Part shown: in pieces, positions 13,272-20,328 of the stretch | Layout: the number at the start of each line of letters is the position of its first letter | Position numbering within the stretch: position 1 is the stretch's first letter | Origin: JADFRG01 sp964590515 | GTDB lineage: Bacteria > Chloroflexota > Anaerolineae > Anaerolineales > E44-bin32 | DNA: 20,328 bases | Assembly: GCA_964590515.1 (NCBI GenBank) | Contig: CAZPZD010000043.1 | Span: 1-20,328 of the forward strand | Reading direction: 5' to 3' | Made by a program: the position numbers and the translations under genes | Notes under the pieces: model-generated | The model's database searches: none | What the model saw: only the letters and a program-made list of their open reading frames with translations | What the model was told of the DNA's origin: nothing

Positions 13272-16063
13272 GCAGCCAGCTCGCGGGCCAACCAATCCTG
13301 ATCGACCGGCAGCCGCTTAATGCGGATCCCACACGCGTTGTAGATCGCGTTGGTGATCGCCGGTGTAGTCGGGATGCTGGAGATTTCCCCCACGCCTTTC
13401 GCTCCGTAGGGGCCGTCGGCGGCGGGATGTTCGACCGGAATCGAGATGATCTCTGGAGTGAGCAGGATGCCCGGCATGCGGTAGCGGGCCAAGCGGTCGG
13501 TGAAGATCCGCCCCTCTTCGACGATGAAGTGCTCGGTGAGCGCATTCCCTAAGCCCATCATCACACCCCCTTCAACCTGGCCGAGGAAGCCAAGCGGATT
13601 GATCACCTTGCCGACGTCATTCGCCGCGATCACCCGCAGCACGGAGGTCTCGCCGGTTTCCAGATCGACCTCGACCTGCGCGGCTTGGGCGGCGAAGGAG
13701 TAGGCAAAATGCATGTCGCCTCCGGTGCCGAGCGGTTGAGTCGAAGGCGCCCAATATTCGTACAGGGCCCGGGCCTGACGGCCCTCTTCCTTCATCATTC
13801 CGACCGCCTCCCCCAGCGAAACCTGATGTCCGTTCACCTGGGCGAGCCCCTCGCGGAATTCGATCCGATCCGGCGGCGTGTCATAGCGCTCAGCCAGCGT
13901 GGCGGCGATCGCCTGCTTCAGCGCGTCGGCTGCCAAACGCACCGCGTTGCCGGTCACATAGGTCTGGCGGGAGGCGGTGGTAGGCCCTCCGTCCGGCGTG
14001 AGATCGGTGTCCGAAAGCAGCACCCGGATCTGGCTGAGCGGCAAGGTCAGCTCTTCGGCCGCGATCATCTGCAGTACTGCGACCAATCCCTGGCCGATCT
14101 CCGCCGAGGAGCTTCGAACTTCGGCAGTCTCATCCTCGTACAGCTCGATTTCCGCGGCGGCCTTGTCGGGCGCACCGCCGCCCAGCCCGGTGTTCTTGTA
14201 TCCGGCTGCGATCCCCCAGGCCCGCCGCCGGCTTGGCTCGCCTTCGACCGGGACTGCGGCAAACGGATCCTCTCCAGGGCTGAACTCGAGCATCCTGTCC
14301 CGGACTCGCTCGATACACTCGACCAGCCCAACGCTCTCCCGCAGCATCTGGCCGGTGTTCGTGATGGTCCCTACCCGCAATGCATTCTTGAGCCGCAGCT
14401 CGATCGGATCCAGGTCAAGCCGGGCGGCCAGCTCATCCATCGCCGATTCGACCGCGAAGGCCGATTGAGTCACGCCAAATCCGCGGAAAGCTCCCGCCGG
14501 CGGATTGTTGGTGTACATGGCATAGCAGTCCGCCTTAACGTGAGGCACAACATATGGGCCGGCGGAGTGGGTAGTGGCCCGGGTCATCACCTTTTCCCCC
14601 AGCGAGGCGTAGGCGCCCGTATCGCCATACAGCTCGGTCTCGGCGGCCACCAGCGTTCCATCTCGCTTGGCGCCGAGCTTTACCCGGATTTGGGTGGCGT
14701 GCCGCTTCGGGTGCACCAGCATGCTCTCGTGCCGGTCGTAGAGGATCTTGACCGGGCGTCCGGTGGCCTTAGCGAGCAGCGCGGCGTGGATTTGGCCGGC
14801 AATGTCTTCCTTGCCGCCAAACCCGCCGCCGATCAGCGTACCGATGACCCGCACCTGGTCGTCGGCTATCCCCAAACAGCGGGCGATCTGACTGCGGTCG
14901 GCGTACGGGATTTGTGACCCGACGTACACTTCGATCCGGCCTTCGAGCGTGAGGCGAGCGATGCTGCACTCTGGCTCAAGGAAGGCATGCTCGGTGATCG
15001 GGGTGTAATAGGTATCCTCGAGCACGACCTCACTCTCAGCCCAGCCGAGCTCCAGATCGCCTTTGCGGACTTTGATGTGCTTGAGCAGGTTGCCGTTGGC
15101 ATGCAGCTGGGGAGCGTCAGCAGAGCGGGCCTGGACCGGGTCGGAGACCACCGGCTGCAGGTCGAACTCGACCTCGATGAGCCCCACTGCCTGCTGGGCG
15201 AGATCGCGGGTCTCTGCTGCCACCACTGCGACCGCATCTCCGACGTACCGCACTCGCTCACCCACCCCCACCAGGGCGGGCCAGTCCTTGATCACCAGCC
15301 CGTGGTTGTGTTCTCCCGGGATATCGGCGGCAGTAAGCACCGCCGCGACCCCATCCAGGGCTTGAGCTCGGGTGACATCCAGCCGGCGCACGATGGCATG
15401 GGGAACGCCGGCCCGCAAAGTGGCCCCGTGCAGCATCTCGGGGAAGGTGTAATCGTCGGCAAATAGCGCCTTCCCGGTCACTTTGTCCACGGCGTCTGGG
15501 CGTGCAACGAGCTGGCCGACGACTCGGGTCTGTGTGGAAGTTGGCAGATCGGGGGCACCGATCGGCTCGCCGTGGTTGTGTTTTCTCGCCGCCGCCTGAA
15601 CCGAGCGGATTATCGTGGGATATCCGGCGCAGCGGCAAAGCGTGTCTTTGAGGGCGTGCCGGATCTCGTGTTCGGTGGGGTCAGGATTGCTTTCCAGCAG
15701 CGCGGCCGCGGTCATGATCTGGCCAGGAATGCAGAAGCCGCACTGCACCGCGCCGTAAGCGACGAAGGCTTCCTGCAGCGGGTGAAGGTCGCCGTTGTTC
15801 GAGAGGCCTTCAATAGTGAGGACCGATTGCCCGGCGGCTTTGAACGCCGGAAGGACACACGACAGCACCGGCGCCCCATCCAGCAACACCGTGCAGGTGC
15901 CGCACTCGGCTTCCTCGCAGGCAATTTTGGTTCCGGTCAGGCTCAACCGGTAGCGCAGGACATCCGAGAGCATCTCATTCTGGCCGACGGTAAGCCGATG
16001 GAGCTGGCCGTTGACGGTCAGCTGCAGTTCGCTCACGGTAGTCGGGGTTCGGTCGGGCATCAT
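13265..16063 (-). CDS. xdhD: XdhD-like molybdenum hydroxylase: fused 2Fe-2S and molybdopterin-binding subunit
   Basis: A 932-residue catalytic chain, close in length and order to E. coli XdhD (about 956). Residues 1-160 hold the 2Fe-2S domain: cysteines 49, 54, 57, 69 (ACEEAECGTCTVLLDG) and 108, 111, 143, 145 (QCGFC, CRCAGY). The Mo domains begin near 190 (RPDAVDKVTGKALFADDY) and show LIGGGFGGKEDIAGQIHAA, AGAFRGFG (Arg527), AEIGQGL with the molybdenum-side Gln658, NDVGKVINPLG and KGVGEIS with catalytic Glu893. It therefore has the full active-site set of a purine-type hydroxylase. The start is the ATG at 16063, whose ATGA overlaps the upstream FAD-gene stop; the longer open frame to 16114 overlaps that gene and is not family-like. 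Purine hydroxylation is inferred from the hyuA/ssnA neighbours. Confidence 0.93.
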   Translation of the reverse strand: MMPDRTPTTVSELQLTVNGQLHRLTVGQNEMLSDVLRYRLSLTGTKIACEEAECGTCTVLLDGAPVLSCVLPAFKAAGQSVLTIEGLSNNGDLHPLQEAFVAYGAVQCGFCIPGQIMTAAALLESNPDPTEHEIRHALKDTLCRCAGYPTIIRSVQAAARKHNHGEPIGAPDLPTSTQTRVVGQLVARPDAVDKVTGKALFADDYTFPEMLHGATLRAGVPHAIVRRLDVTRAQALDGVAAVLTAADIPGEHNHGLVIKDWPALVGVGERVRYVGDAVAVVAAETRDLAQQAVGLIEVEFDLQPVVSDPVQARSADAPQLHANGNLLKHIKVRKGDLELGWAESEVVLEDTYYTPITEHAFLEPECSIARLTLEGRIEVYVGSQIPYADRSQIARCLGIADDQVRVIGTLIGGGFGGKEDIAGQIHAALLAKATGRPVKILYDRHESMLVHPKRHATQIRVKLGAKRDGTLVAAETELYGDTGAYASLGEKVMTRATTHSAGPYVVPHVKADCYAMYTNNPPAGAFRGFGVTQSAFAVESAMDELAARLDLDPIELRLKNALRVGTITNTGQMLRESVGLVECIERVRDRMLEFSPGEDPFAAVPVEGEPSRRRAWGIAAGYKNTGLGGGAPDKAAAEIELYEDETAEVRSSSAEIGQGLVAVLQMIAAEELTLPLSQIRVLLSDTDLTPDGGPTTASRQTYVTGNAVRLAADALKQAIAATLAERYDTPPDRIEFREGLAQVNGHQVSLGEAVGMMKEEGRQARALYEYWAPSTQPLGTGGDMHFAYSFAAQAAQVEVDLETGETSVLRVIAANDVGKVINPLGFLGQVEGGVMMGLGNALTEHFIVEEGRIFTDRLARYRMPGILLTPEIISIPVEHPAADGPYGAKGVGEISSIPTTPAITNAIYNACGIRIKRLPVDQDWLARELAAC

Positions 16064-16986
16064 CGGGGATCCGAGTCCCGCGCAGATCCGTTCGTGGCGA
16101 CACCTGCTGCCCAATTCACCCGGCGTTCGGCGCCGAGCACTGTGCGTTGCAACAGGGTTCGAAGCAAGTGGCGCCGGTAGTCGGCAGTGGCCCGATGCGG
16201 GCTGGTGCGGAGCTCGACCTCTGTGAGCAGCGCCGCCAATGTCATCTCGAGGGTATGTTCGTCGAGCTTCCGGCCGCGCAGGGCAGCCTCGGCGGCTCTG
16301 GCCTTCAGCGGCCGCGGGCCGGCGGGGCCAATGGCCAGGGCGGCCTCCAATACGGTGTGATCAGCGGCGAATTGGATCCGGGTCGCCATGTTCAGAATCG
16401 CGATCGCGACGCCCTGCGGCCGCATGACCCGATAGAAAGCGGAGGCTTCATCCGGTCGTTTTGCCGGAAAGCGAAAACTGACCAAAAGGTCGTGCGATCG
16501 ATCAAAACTCGGCTTTCCAGGGAGGTCGAACAGGGTCTCGAGCGGCTGCCATCCGGTCCCATCCATCCCGGCGAGCAAGGCTTCGGCCCCCAGGGCCAGC
16601 AGGGCAATCGTTCCATCGCCGGCCGGCAAGGCATGGGCAACATTGCCCCCCAGGGTAGCGACATTGCGAACCTGAGGTCCCCCGATCAGTTCACAAGCCT
16701 CCACCAGACAGTCGGCGTTGGCCCGCACAACTGGGTGGTGGATGATCTGGTTTAGCGGTACCGCGGCCCCAACCTCGACCCAACCCGCGCGCTCAGTGAT
16801 CTCGAGAAGCTCCCGCACCCGGCTAACGTCCACCAGGGTCGTGACCGCCGGATGTCGGTCCTGCTGGAGATCCAACAGCAGGTCGGTGCCGCCGGCGACG
16901 ATCGCGGCGCTGCCACCCGGTTCGCGCAGGATTGCGAGCGCGTCGGAAAGGTGTTCTGGGGTCCGGTACTGCTCCCAACGACGCAT
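16060..16986 (-). CDS. ygfM: FAD-binding subunit of molybdenum hydroxylase (YgfM/CoxM-like)
   Basis: A 308-residue FAD subunit, partner of the xdhD-like chain whose start overlaps its stop. It carries AAIVAGGTDLLLDLQQ (27-42, FAD pyrophosphate loop) and PQVRNVATLGGNVAHALPAG (104-123), then the CO dehydrogenase flavoprotein C-terminal domain with YRVMRPQGVAIAILNMA and an ATADYRRHLLRTLLQR closing helix. No extra cysteine cluster insertion is seen. I choose ATG at 16986 (MRRWEQYRTPEHL), the normal family start, although no good ribosome site precedes it; the frame is open to GTG at 17088, which would add a basic 34-residue extension. The gene follows hyuA. The ygfM symbol reflects context (ygfM-xdhD-ssnA), not a confirmed orthology. 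Confidence 0.88.
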   Translation of the reverse strand: MRRWEQYRTPEHLSDALAILREPGGSAAIVAGGTDLLLDLQQDRHPAVTTLVDVSRVRELLEITERAGWVEVGAAVPLNQIIHHPVVRANADCLVEACELIGGPQVRNVATLGGNVAHALPAGDGTIALLALGAEALLAGMDGTGWQPLETLFDLPGKPSFDRSHDLLVSFRFPAKRPDEASAFYRVMRPQGVAIAILNMATRIQFAADHTVLEAALAIGPAGPRPLKARAAEAALRGRKLDEHTLEMTLAALLTEVELRTSPHRATADYRRHLLRTLLQRTVLGAERRVNWAAGVATNGSARDSDPR

Positions 16987-17046
16987 GTTAGGCGAGGCGC
17001 TGAGGATCGGCCGGCACTTATCGAGAAGCGGGGATGCCTGACGCCG

Positions 17047-17065
17047 GCGCAGGTACCCCCTGCGC
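17047..17065 (-). repeat. 7-bp inverted repeat (stem-loop) in the hyuA-FAD gene gap
   Basis: GCGCAGG pairs with CCTGCGC around a 5-base loop, inside the 123-base gap between hyuA and the chosen start of the FAD gene. No T-run follows on the minus strand, so it is not a standard intrinsic terminator. It could be an RNA processing or attenuation hairpin, or coding sequence if the longer GTG start at 17088 is used. Confidence 0.35.
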
Positions 17066-17091
17066 GCGACCGCCCGATCCGAGGTCACTCG

Positions 17092-17100
17092 ATTGTAGCA
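17092..17100 (-). promoter_or_regulatory. Possible extended -10 element before the FAD gene
   Basis: The minus strand reads TGCTACAAT just after the hyuA stop, matching an extended -10 (TGnTAnAAT). No convincing -35 box lies 17 bases upstream. If used, it would give an internal promoter with a leader of about 100 bases before ATG 16986. Weak prediction. Confidence 0.25.
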
Positions 17101-17109
17101 TGGTCCGGT

Positions 17110-18531
17110 TCACAGCTCTTCAGCCCCCGGCGAACGCTTGAGGAAGCGTCCCTGGCCCCGCCGGCCGAACCATCGATCCCCATCCACGATGAGCTGGCCC
17201 CGCAGGAACACTTTTTCGGGAAAACCCACCAGCTCCCATCCTTCGTACAGACTGTAGTCGGTCCGATGATGGGAGTGCGCCAGACCGTAGGTCAGCCGGC
17301 GGGCTGGATCCCAAATCACCAGATCGGCGTCGGAGCCGGGCAGCAGCTCGCCCTTCTGCGGATAGAGGCCGAAGATCTTGGCTGGGTTGGTGCTGGTCTG
17401 CGCCACAAACTGGGCCGGAGTCAGGCGCCCCTTCCCCACTCCAAAGGTCCACAGGATCGGCATCCGATCGCCGACTCCCGGCAGACCGTTGGGAATCTTG
17501 CTGAAATCGCGGGCGCCCATTTCCTTGCCCGGGATGGCGACCGGCGCGCCTTCATAGTCGATTGCACGTTTGCCGTCGTAGAAGAAGGGGCAGTGGTCGG
17601 TGCCTACGGTCTGCAGGCTGCCGTCGCTGAGACCGGACCAGAGGGCCGCATTGTCCGGCGCGGTCCGCACCGGCGGCGAGCAAACCCACTTCGCGCCGTC
17701 GGGTCGCTTCAAGTCCTCGCGAGTGAAGAACAAATACTGAGGGCAGGTCTCGGCCATCACTCTGGCGCCCCGAGCCCGTCCGTAGCGGATCTGATCCAGC
17801 TCTCCCGCGGTATTGAGGTGGACGACATAAAGCGGGGCGCCGGCCTGCTCGGCCAGCGCGATCCCGCGCAGCACCGCCTCCACCGCTCCCCAGGCCGGCC
17901 GGCTGAGGGAGTGCCATTCCGGCTCGGTATGGCCGGCGGCCAGCGCCTCGGCAGTGAGGATCTCGATCACGTCACCGTTCTCGGCGTGGAGCATAGTCAG
18001 CAAGCCGTGCTCCTTTGCGATTCGCATGACCTGAAAGATCTCGCCGTCCTGCAGGCGCAGCCTACCGTTGTAGGCGGTGAATACTTTCAACGTGGTGATC
18101 CCGCGATCGGCGAGGAGCGGAATCTCTTTCCGCACTCCATCATCCAGCCGGGTGATATTCATGTGGAATCCGTAATCGATCGCTGCGTTCGGCCCGGCCT
18201 TGGCCTGCCAGGCCTCGATCGATTCGGCCAGGGTCGGCCGGATCAGCGGCACGAAATCGAGCACAGTTGTAGTGCCACCAAAGGCTGCCGCCCTGAGACC
18301 GGTGTAGTGGTCGTCTGAGGAAACCGTGTCGAACATAGGGAGATCGAAATGGGTGTGAGGATCGATGCCTCCAGGAATCACCAGCTTGCCAGCGGCATCG
18401 ATTACCTGGGCATTCCCCGCCGGGAGCTCCGCGCCCACCTCGGTAATCCGCTCGCCCGCGATTCGCAGGTCCGCCCGCTGCTCGCCTCGGACCGTCAGGA
18501 GGGTGCCGCCCTGGATCAGAATGTCGTCCAA
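17110..18531 (-). CDS. hyuA: Dihydropyrimidinase / hydantoinase-family amidohydrolase (HyuA-like)
   Basis: A 473-residue cyclic amidohydrolase that opens hydantoin or 5,6-dihydropyrimidine-type rings using a two-metal centre. All ligands are visible: GGIDPHTHFDLP (His59, His61), TTLKVFTAY (Lys149, the carbamylated lysine), TMLHAENGD (His182), YVVHLNTAGE (His238) and VGTDHCPF (Asp312). SSDDHYTGLRAAAFGGTTT and ETCPQYLFFT are also typical. I choose TTG at 18531, giving xDDILIQGGTLLTV as in relatives, with GGAG 10 bases upstream. A longer frame to TTG at 18576 begins inside the upstream terminator and ahead of a TATAAT box, so it is unlikely. In E. coli the homologue HyuA (YgeZ) lies in the same wider region as ssnA, ygfM and xdhD, which supports a purine-derived ring as substrate here. 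Confidence 0.92.
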   Translation of the reverse strand: MDDILIQGGTLLTVRGEQRADLRIAGERITEVGAELPAGNAQVIDAAGKLVIPGGIDPHTHFDLPMFDTVSSDDHYTGLRAAAFGGTTTVLDFVPLIRPTLAESIEAWQAKAGPNAAIDYGFHMNITRLDDGVRKEIPLLADRGITTLKVFTAYNGRLRLQDGEIFQVMRIAKEHGLLTMLHAENGDVIEILTAEALAAGHTEPEWHSLSRPAWGAVEAVLRGIALAEQAGAPLYVVHLNTAGELDQIRYGRARGARVMAETCPQYLFFTREDLKRPDGAKWVCSPPVRTAPDNAALWSGLSDGSLQTVGTDHCPFFYDGKRAIDYEGAPVAIPGKEMGARDFSKIPNGLPGVGDRMPILWTFGVGKGRLTPAQFVAQTSTNPAKIFGLYPQKGELLPGSDADLVIWDPARRLTYGLAHSHHRTDYSLYEGWELVGFPEKVFLRGQLIVDGDRWFGRRGQGRFLKRSPGAEEL

Positions 18532-18553
18532 ATCGCTTACGCTCCGAGCCGGA

Positions 18554-18559
18554 ATTATA
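18554..18559 (-). promoter_or_regulatory. -10 box (TATAAT) of probable hyuA operon promoter
   Basis: A perfect TATAAT on the minus strand, 22 bases before the TTG start of hyuA and directly after the terminator of the preceding gene. The sequence 17 bases upstream (GTCCTT) is a poor -35, so an activator may be needed. Transcription would begin near 18546-18548, leaving a very short leader that still contains GGAG. Confidence 0.45.
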
Positions 18560-18574
18560 GGCTGGACGAGAATC

Positions 18575-18598
18575 AAAAGGACGCCCCGCGGGGCGTCC
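18575..18598 (-). terminator. Intrinsic terminator separating the DUF2207 region from the hyuA operon
   Basis: A perfect 20-base GC-rich palindrome (18579-18598, half-site GGACGCCCCG) is followed on the minus strand by TTTTGATT. It lies 20 bases past the stop at 18619. The T-run is only on the minus-strand side, so it ends transcription arriving from the zinc-ribbon gene. Confidence 0.8.
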
Positions 18599-18618
18599 GG
18601 AGCAGGATCAGCAATCGG

Positions 18619-18951
18619 TCACGACAGGAAATACTCGGTACCGCAGTGCTTGCAGGCCAGCACGCCCTTACCGACAAAACTCACTTCGCCGCCGCAGTGT
18701 TTGCAGCGCTCTAGCTCGCGCAGGTTGGCTGCCTCGGCGGAGAAAAGGGTGCCCTCGTCCCAGTTGATGTAGCCGCTGAACAGTCCCATCCCAACCAGAG
18801 AGTGAATCTGGTCCTGGACCGTTTTGCGGGTCGATCCCAGGTCGATGACCAGCTCACTGATCGGCACCTGACCTTTGCTTTTCACCATGTCCAGGATTTT
18901 CCGCAGCTGAGCCTGCTCTTTGTCGCCCGCAGCCACCTGCCGGGAGCGCGC
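18619..18951 (-). CDS. Winged-helix and zinc-ribbon protein, C-terminal part (5' end lost in assembly gap)
   Basis: 110 residues are visible after the N gap. Residues about 10-80 of the visible part (EQAQLRKILDMVKSKGQVPI, ELVIDLGSTRKTVQDQIHSL, GMGLFSGYINWDEG) look like a winged helix or PCI-like fold, in which STRKTVQDQIHSL would be the second helix. The end is a zinc ribbon with two CxxC knuckles (CKHCGG and CKHCGT) closing at EYFLS. The frame appears joined to the DUF2207 part across the N run, but the gap length is nominal, so this may be a separate gene whose start is missing. Function unknown; DNA-binding or protein-protein contact is possible. It is followed by the strong terminator. 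Confidence 0.7.
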   Translation of the reverse strand, partial: ARSRQVAAGDKEQAQLRKILDMVKSKGQVPISELVIDLGSTRKTVQDQIHSLVGMGLFSGYINWDEGTLFSAEAANLRELERCKHCGGEVSFVGKGVLACKHCGTEYFLS

Positions 18952-19051
18952 NNNNNNNNNNNNNNNNNNNNNNNNNNNNNNNNNNNNNNNNNNNNNNNNN
19001 NNNNNNNNNNNNNNNNNNNNNNNNNNNNNNNNNNNNNNNNNNNNNNNNNNN
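18952..19051. other. Assembly gap (100 N)
   Basis: Exactly 100 undetermined bases, the usual placeholder for a scaffold join of unknown size. The left coding flank (minus strand) ends in a Ser/Gly-rich GRSGGGFSG tract, the sort of repetitive GGN sequence that breaks assemblies. Confidence 0.97.
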
Positions 19052-20328
19052 CCGCCGCTGAATCCGCCTCCGCTGCGGCCGCTCGAGGAGGGAGCCGATT
19101 GCAGCACCCGGCCGGCGCTGTTCAGCATCCGGGTCAACCCGTCGCTCATGCTCTGCAGCCCGCCAGCGAGACCTTCTGACATCCCTTGCAAGCCTCCCGG
19201 ACCACCCAGCGGCGGTACCGCAGCGCCGCCGCCCTTTCCTCCTGCCGATACAGTTTGTCGAGCTGATCCGCCGCCGTAGTACGGCATATACCAGCCCGGC
19301 ACCGGAGTGCTAGGCTGCTGGGAAAACTTGTGAATCCAGGAATCCTTGATGCCGAGTGCGATCGCGTACGGCAGGTAGCGTTCGAAAAGTTCTCCGACCT
19401 GCTGGAGGTCCGCCAGCTTGTCGATTCGCTCCAAATAGGTCTTGAAAGCAGTCCACTGGGCGGCGGCCTCGGCACCCTTGCGGGTCTTGGCCGGCATCGC
19501 CCCTCCGGCGACCAGCGCCACCAGACCGGTGAGACCAAGGGCACCGAACACGCAGGGGAGCAGGCTCGTGTAGCTCGAAAGCGCGCCCGAGGCAAAGATT
19601 CCGAGGAAGAAGGCCCCGGCCAGCACCGCACCTCCCAGGCCGCGCCAGAGCTTACGGGTCGTGTCCGGATTGGTGCGGAAGAATCCGAGGTTAACCATCT
19701 CCTGATAGAGCTTGCTTTGGATCGCAGGCAGCCGGGTGTAGAACTTTTCCCGGAGGTCGCTCATCTCAACCGAGGTCTTCCCACCCCGAAAGAGCCCGGA
19801 CACGATCTCGCCCTCAACCGGGTTGAGGCCATCCGCAGCCGCGGCCTCCCGGTGAAAGATGAAATCGGTGGAGCCAAGGCCCAGCAAACCTTTGTTGGCG
19901 GTCTCTTCGATTCGTAAGCTCCCTTTGCGAGCCAGATCCACGATCGTTGCCACTACGTCCCGCATTTCGGCCTGCTCGTCCAGCAAGGTGCCCATGATTC
20001 CAGGTGGCAGATCGCCGGGCGGTTCCGCCAGGTATTCCGGCACCGGGCCGACCTTCGGATCCCGGCCGCGGGCGTAATACACAAAATAGATCAGGGCCGG
20101 CCCACCCAGCAGGATCAACACGGCCAGGACGCCAAGCCCCAGGTCGACGAGGTCCTTGACGTTGTCGTTGTAGTAATTCACATTGTCGTCAGCCGCCTGC
20201 CAGCCGGGCACCTGGGCCGGGATGGCGCCGTGGCTGAACTCGATGCCGACTTCGACAACTTCTGTGCTTGATAGTGGACCGGTGGGCAGGAAGGTGACGC
20301 TCGTGCCGTCAGCACTTTGGCTCCAGGT
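19052..20328 (-). CDS. DUF2207-family membrane protein, partial (5' end beyond window, 3' end at gap)
   Basis: About 425 residues are visible; the frame is open to the right edge, so the start is outside. The order is: an extracytoplasmic beta-rich end (VEVGIEFSHGAIPAQVPGWQ), a membrane helix (GVLAVLILLGGPALIYFVYY), YARGRDPKVGPVPEYLAEPPGDLPPGIMG, a cytoplasmic region with a small winged-helix-like part (TIVDLARKGSLRIEE), two closely spaced helices (AVLAGAFFLGIFASGAL and VFGALGLTGLVALVAGG), then a Gly/Ser-rich tail. PPxxxPPGIxGTLLDEQAEMRDVVATIVDLARKG is the DUF2207 (predicted membrane protein) signature region. The molecular role of the family is not established. It belongs to a separate transcript from the hyuA operon. 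The GTG at 20211 is internal, not the start. Confidence 0.85.

Noticed and set aside
16852..18318. Plus-strand open frame of 488 codons opposite hyuA and the FAD gene
   Set aside because: Antisense shadow of two clear genes; no recognisable domain and no ribosome site that stands out.
1..20328. Mobile elements, CRISPR arrays, tRNA or rRNA genes
   Set aside because: No transposase or integrase motif, spaced repeat series, or cloverleaf-like sequence was seen by reading; a tool scan was not possible.

Overview
The window is GC-rich bacterial DNA in which essentially every supported gene lies on the minus strand, so transcription runs from high to low coordinates. No rRNA, tRNA, CRISPR array, transposase or phage gene was seen, and no stretch over 300 bases lacks a gene. 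A 100-base run of N (18952-19051) marks a scaffold join, so this is a draft or metagenome assembly. The mix of a complete-looking F420 tailoring set with stand-alone CofE and nitroreductase proteins, several xanthine-dehydrogenase-family molybdenum hydroxylases, and a DUF2207 membrane protein near a winged-helix/zinc-ribbon domain suggests a Chloroflexota bacterium. An actinobacterium or another F420-using lineage is not excluded; the taxonomic call is inference.

Layout in transcription order. (1) 20328-18619: a DUF2207 membrane protein (5' end outside) and, across the N gap, a winged-helix/zinc-ribbon C-terminus, closed by a strong intrinsic terminator at 18575-18598. (2) A TATAAT box at 18554-18559 opens a long run of tightly packed genes: a dihydropyrimidinase/hydantoinase (hyuA-like), a FAD subunit (ygfM-like), a fused 2Fe-2S/molybdenum subunit (xdhD-like) and an SsnA-type amidohydrolase. 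(3) Without a break follow F420 genes: NADPH:F420 oxidoreductase (npdG/fno), cofE, a PPOX-fold F420-type oxidoreductase, an FbiB-C-like nitroreductase, cofD, cofC and an LLM-class F420-dependent oxidoreductase. (4) Then a second molybdenum hydroxylase (FAD subunit; 1000-residue 2Fe-2S/Mo fusion), the maturation factor XdhC, and a third hydroxylase: a FAD/2Fe-2S fusion, a small membrane protein, and the N-terminus of a stand-alone Mo subunit that runs off the left edge.

How they may work together. The hyuA/ygfM/xdhD/ssnA set resembles the E. coli hyuA...ygfK-ssnA-ygfM-xdhD region and the gut-bacterial anaerobic purine/urate degradation genes. Here no ygfK-type reductase is in the window; instead F420 biosynthesis, F420 recycling and two or three F420-type oxidoreductases are interleaved, with one- to several-base overlaps, among three molybdenum hydroxylases. 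My leading hypothesis is an F420-linked N-heterocycle (purine- or pyrimidine-like) catabolic operon: Mo enzymes hydroxylate the ring, an F420H2-dependent enzyme reduces it, and the hydantoinase and amidohydrolase open or deaminate it. Substrates cannot be read from sequence. FO synthase (cofG/cofH or fbiC), YgfK, YgeW/X/Y and the MocA cytidylyltransferase are not in this window.
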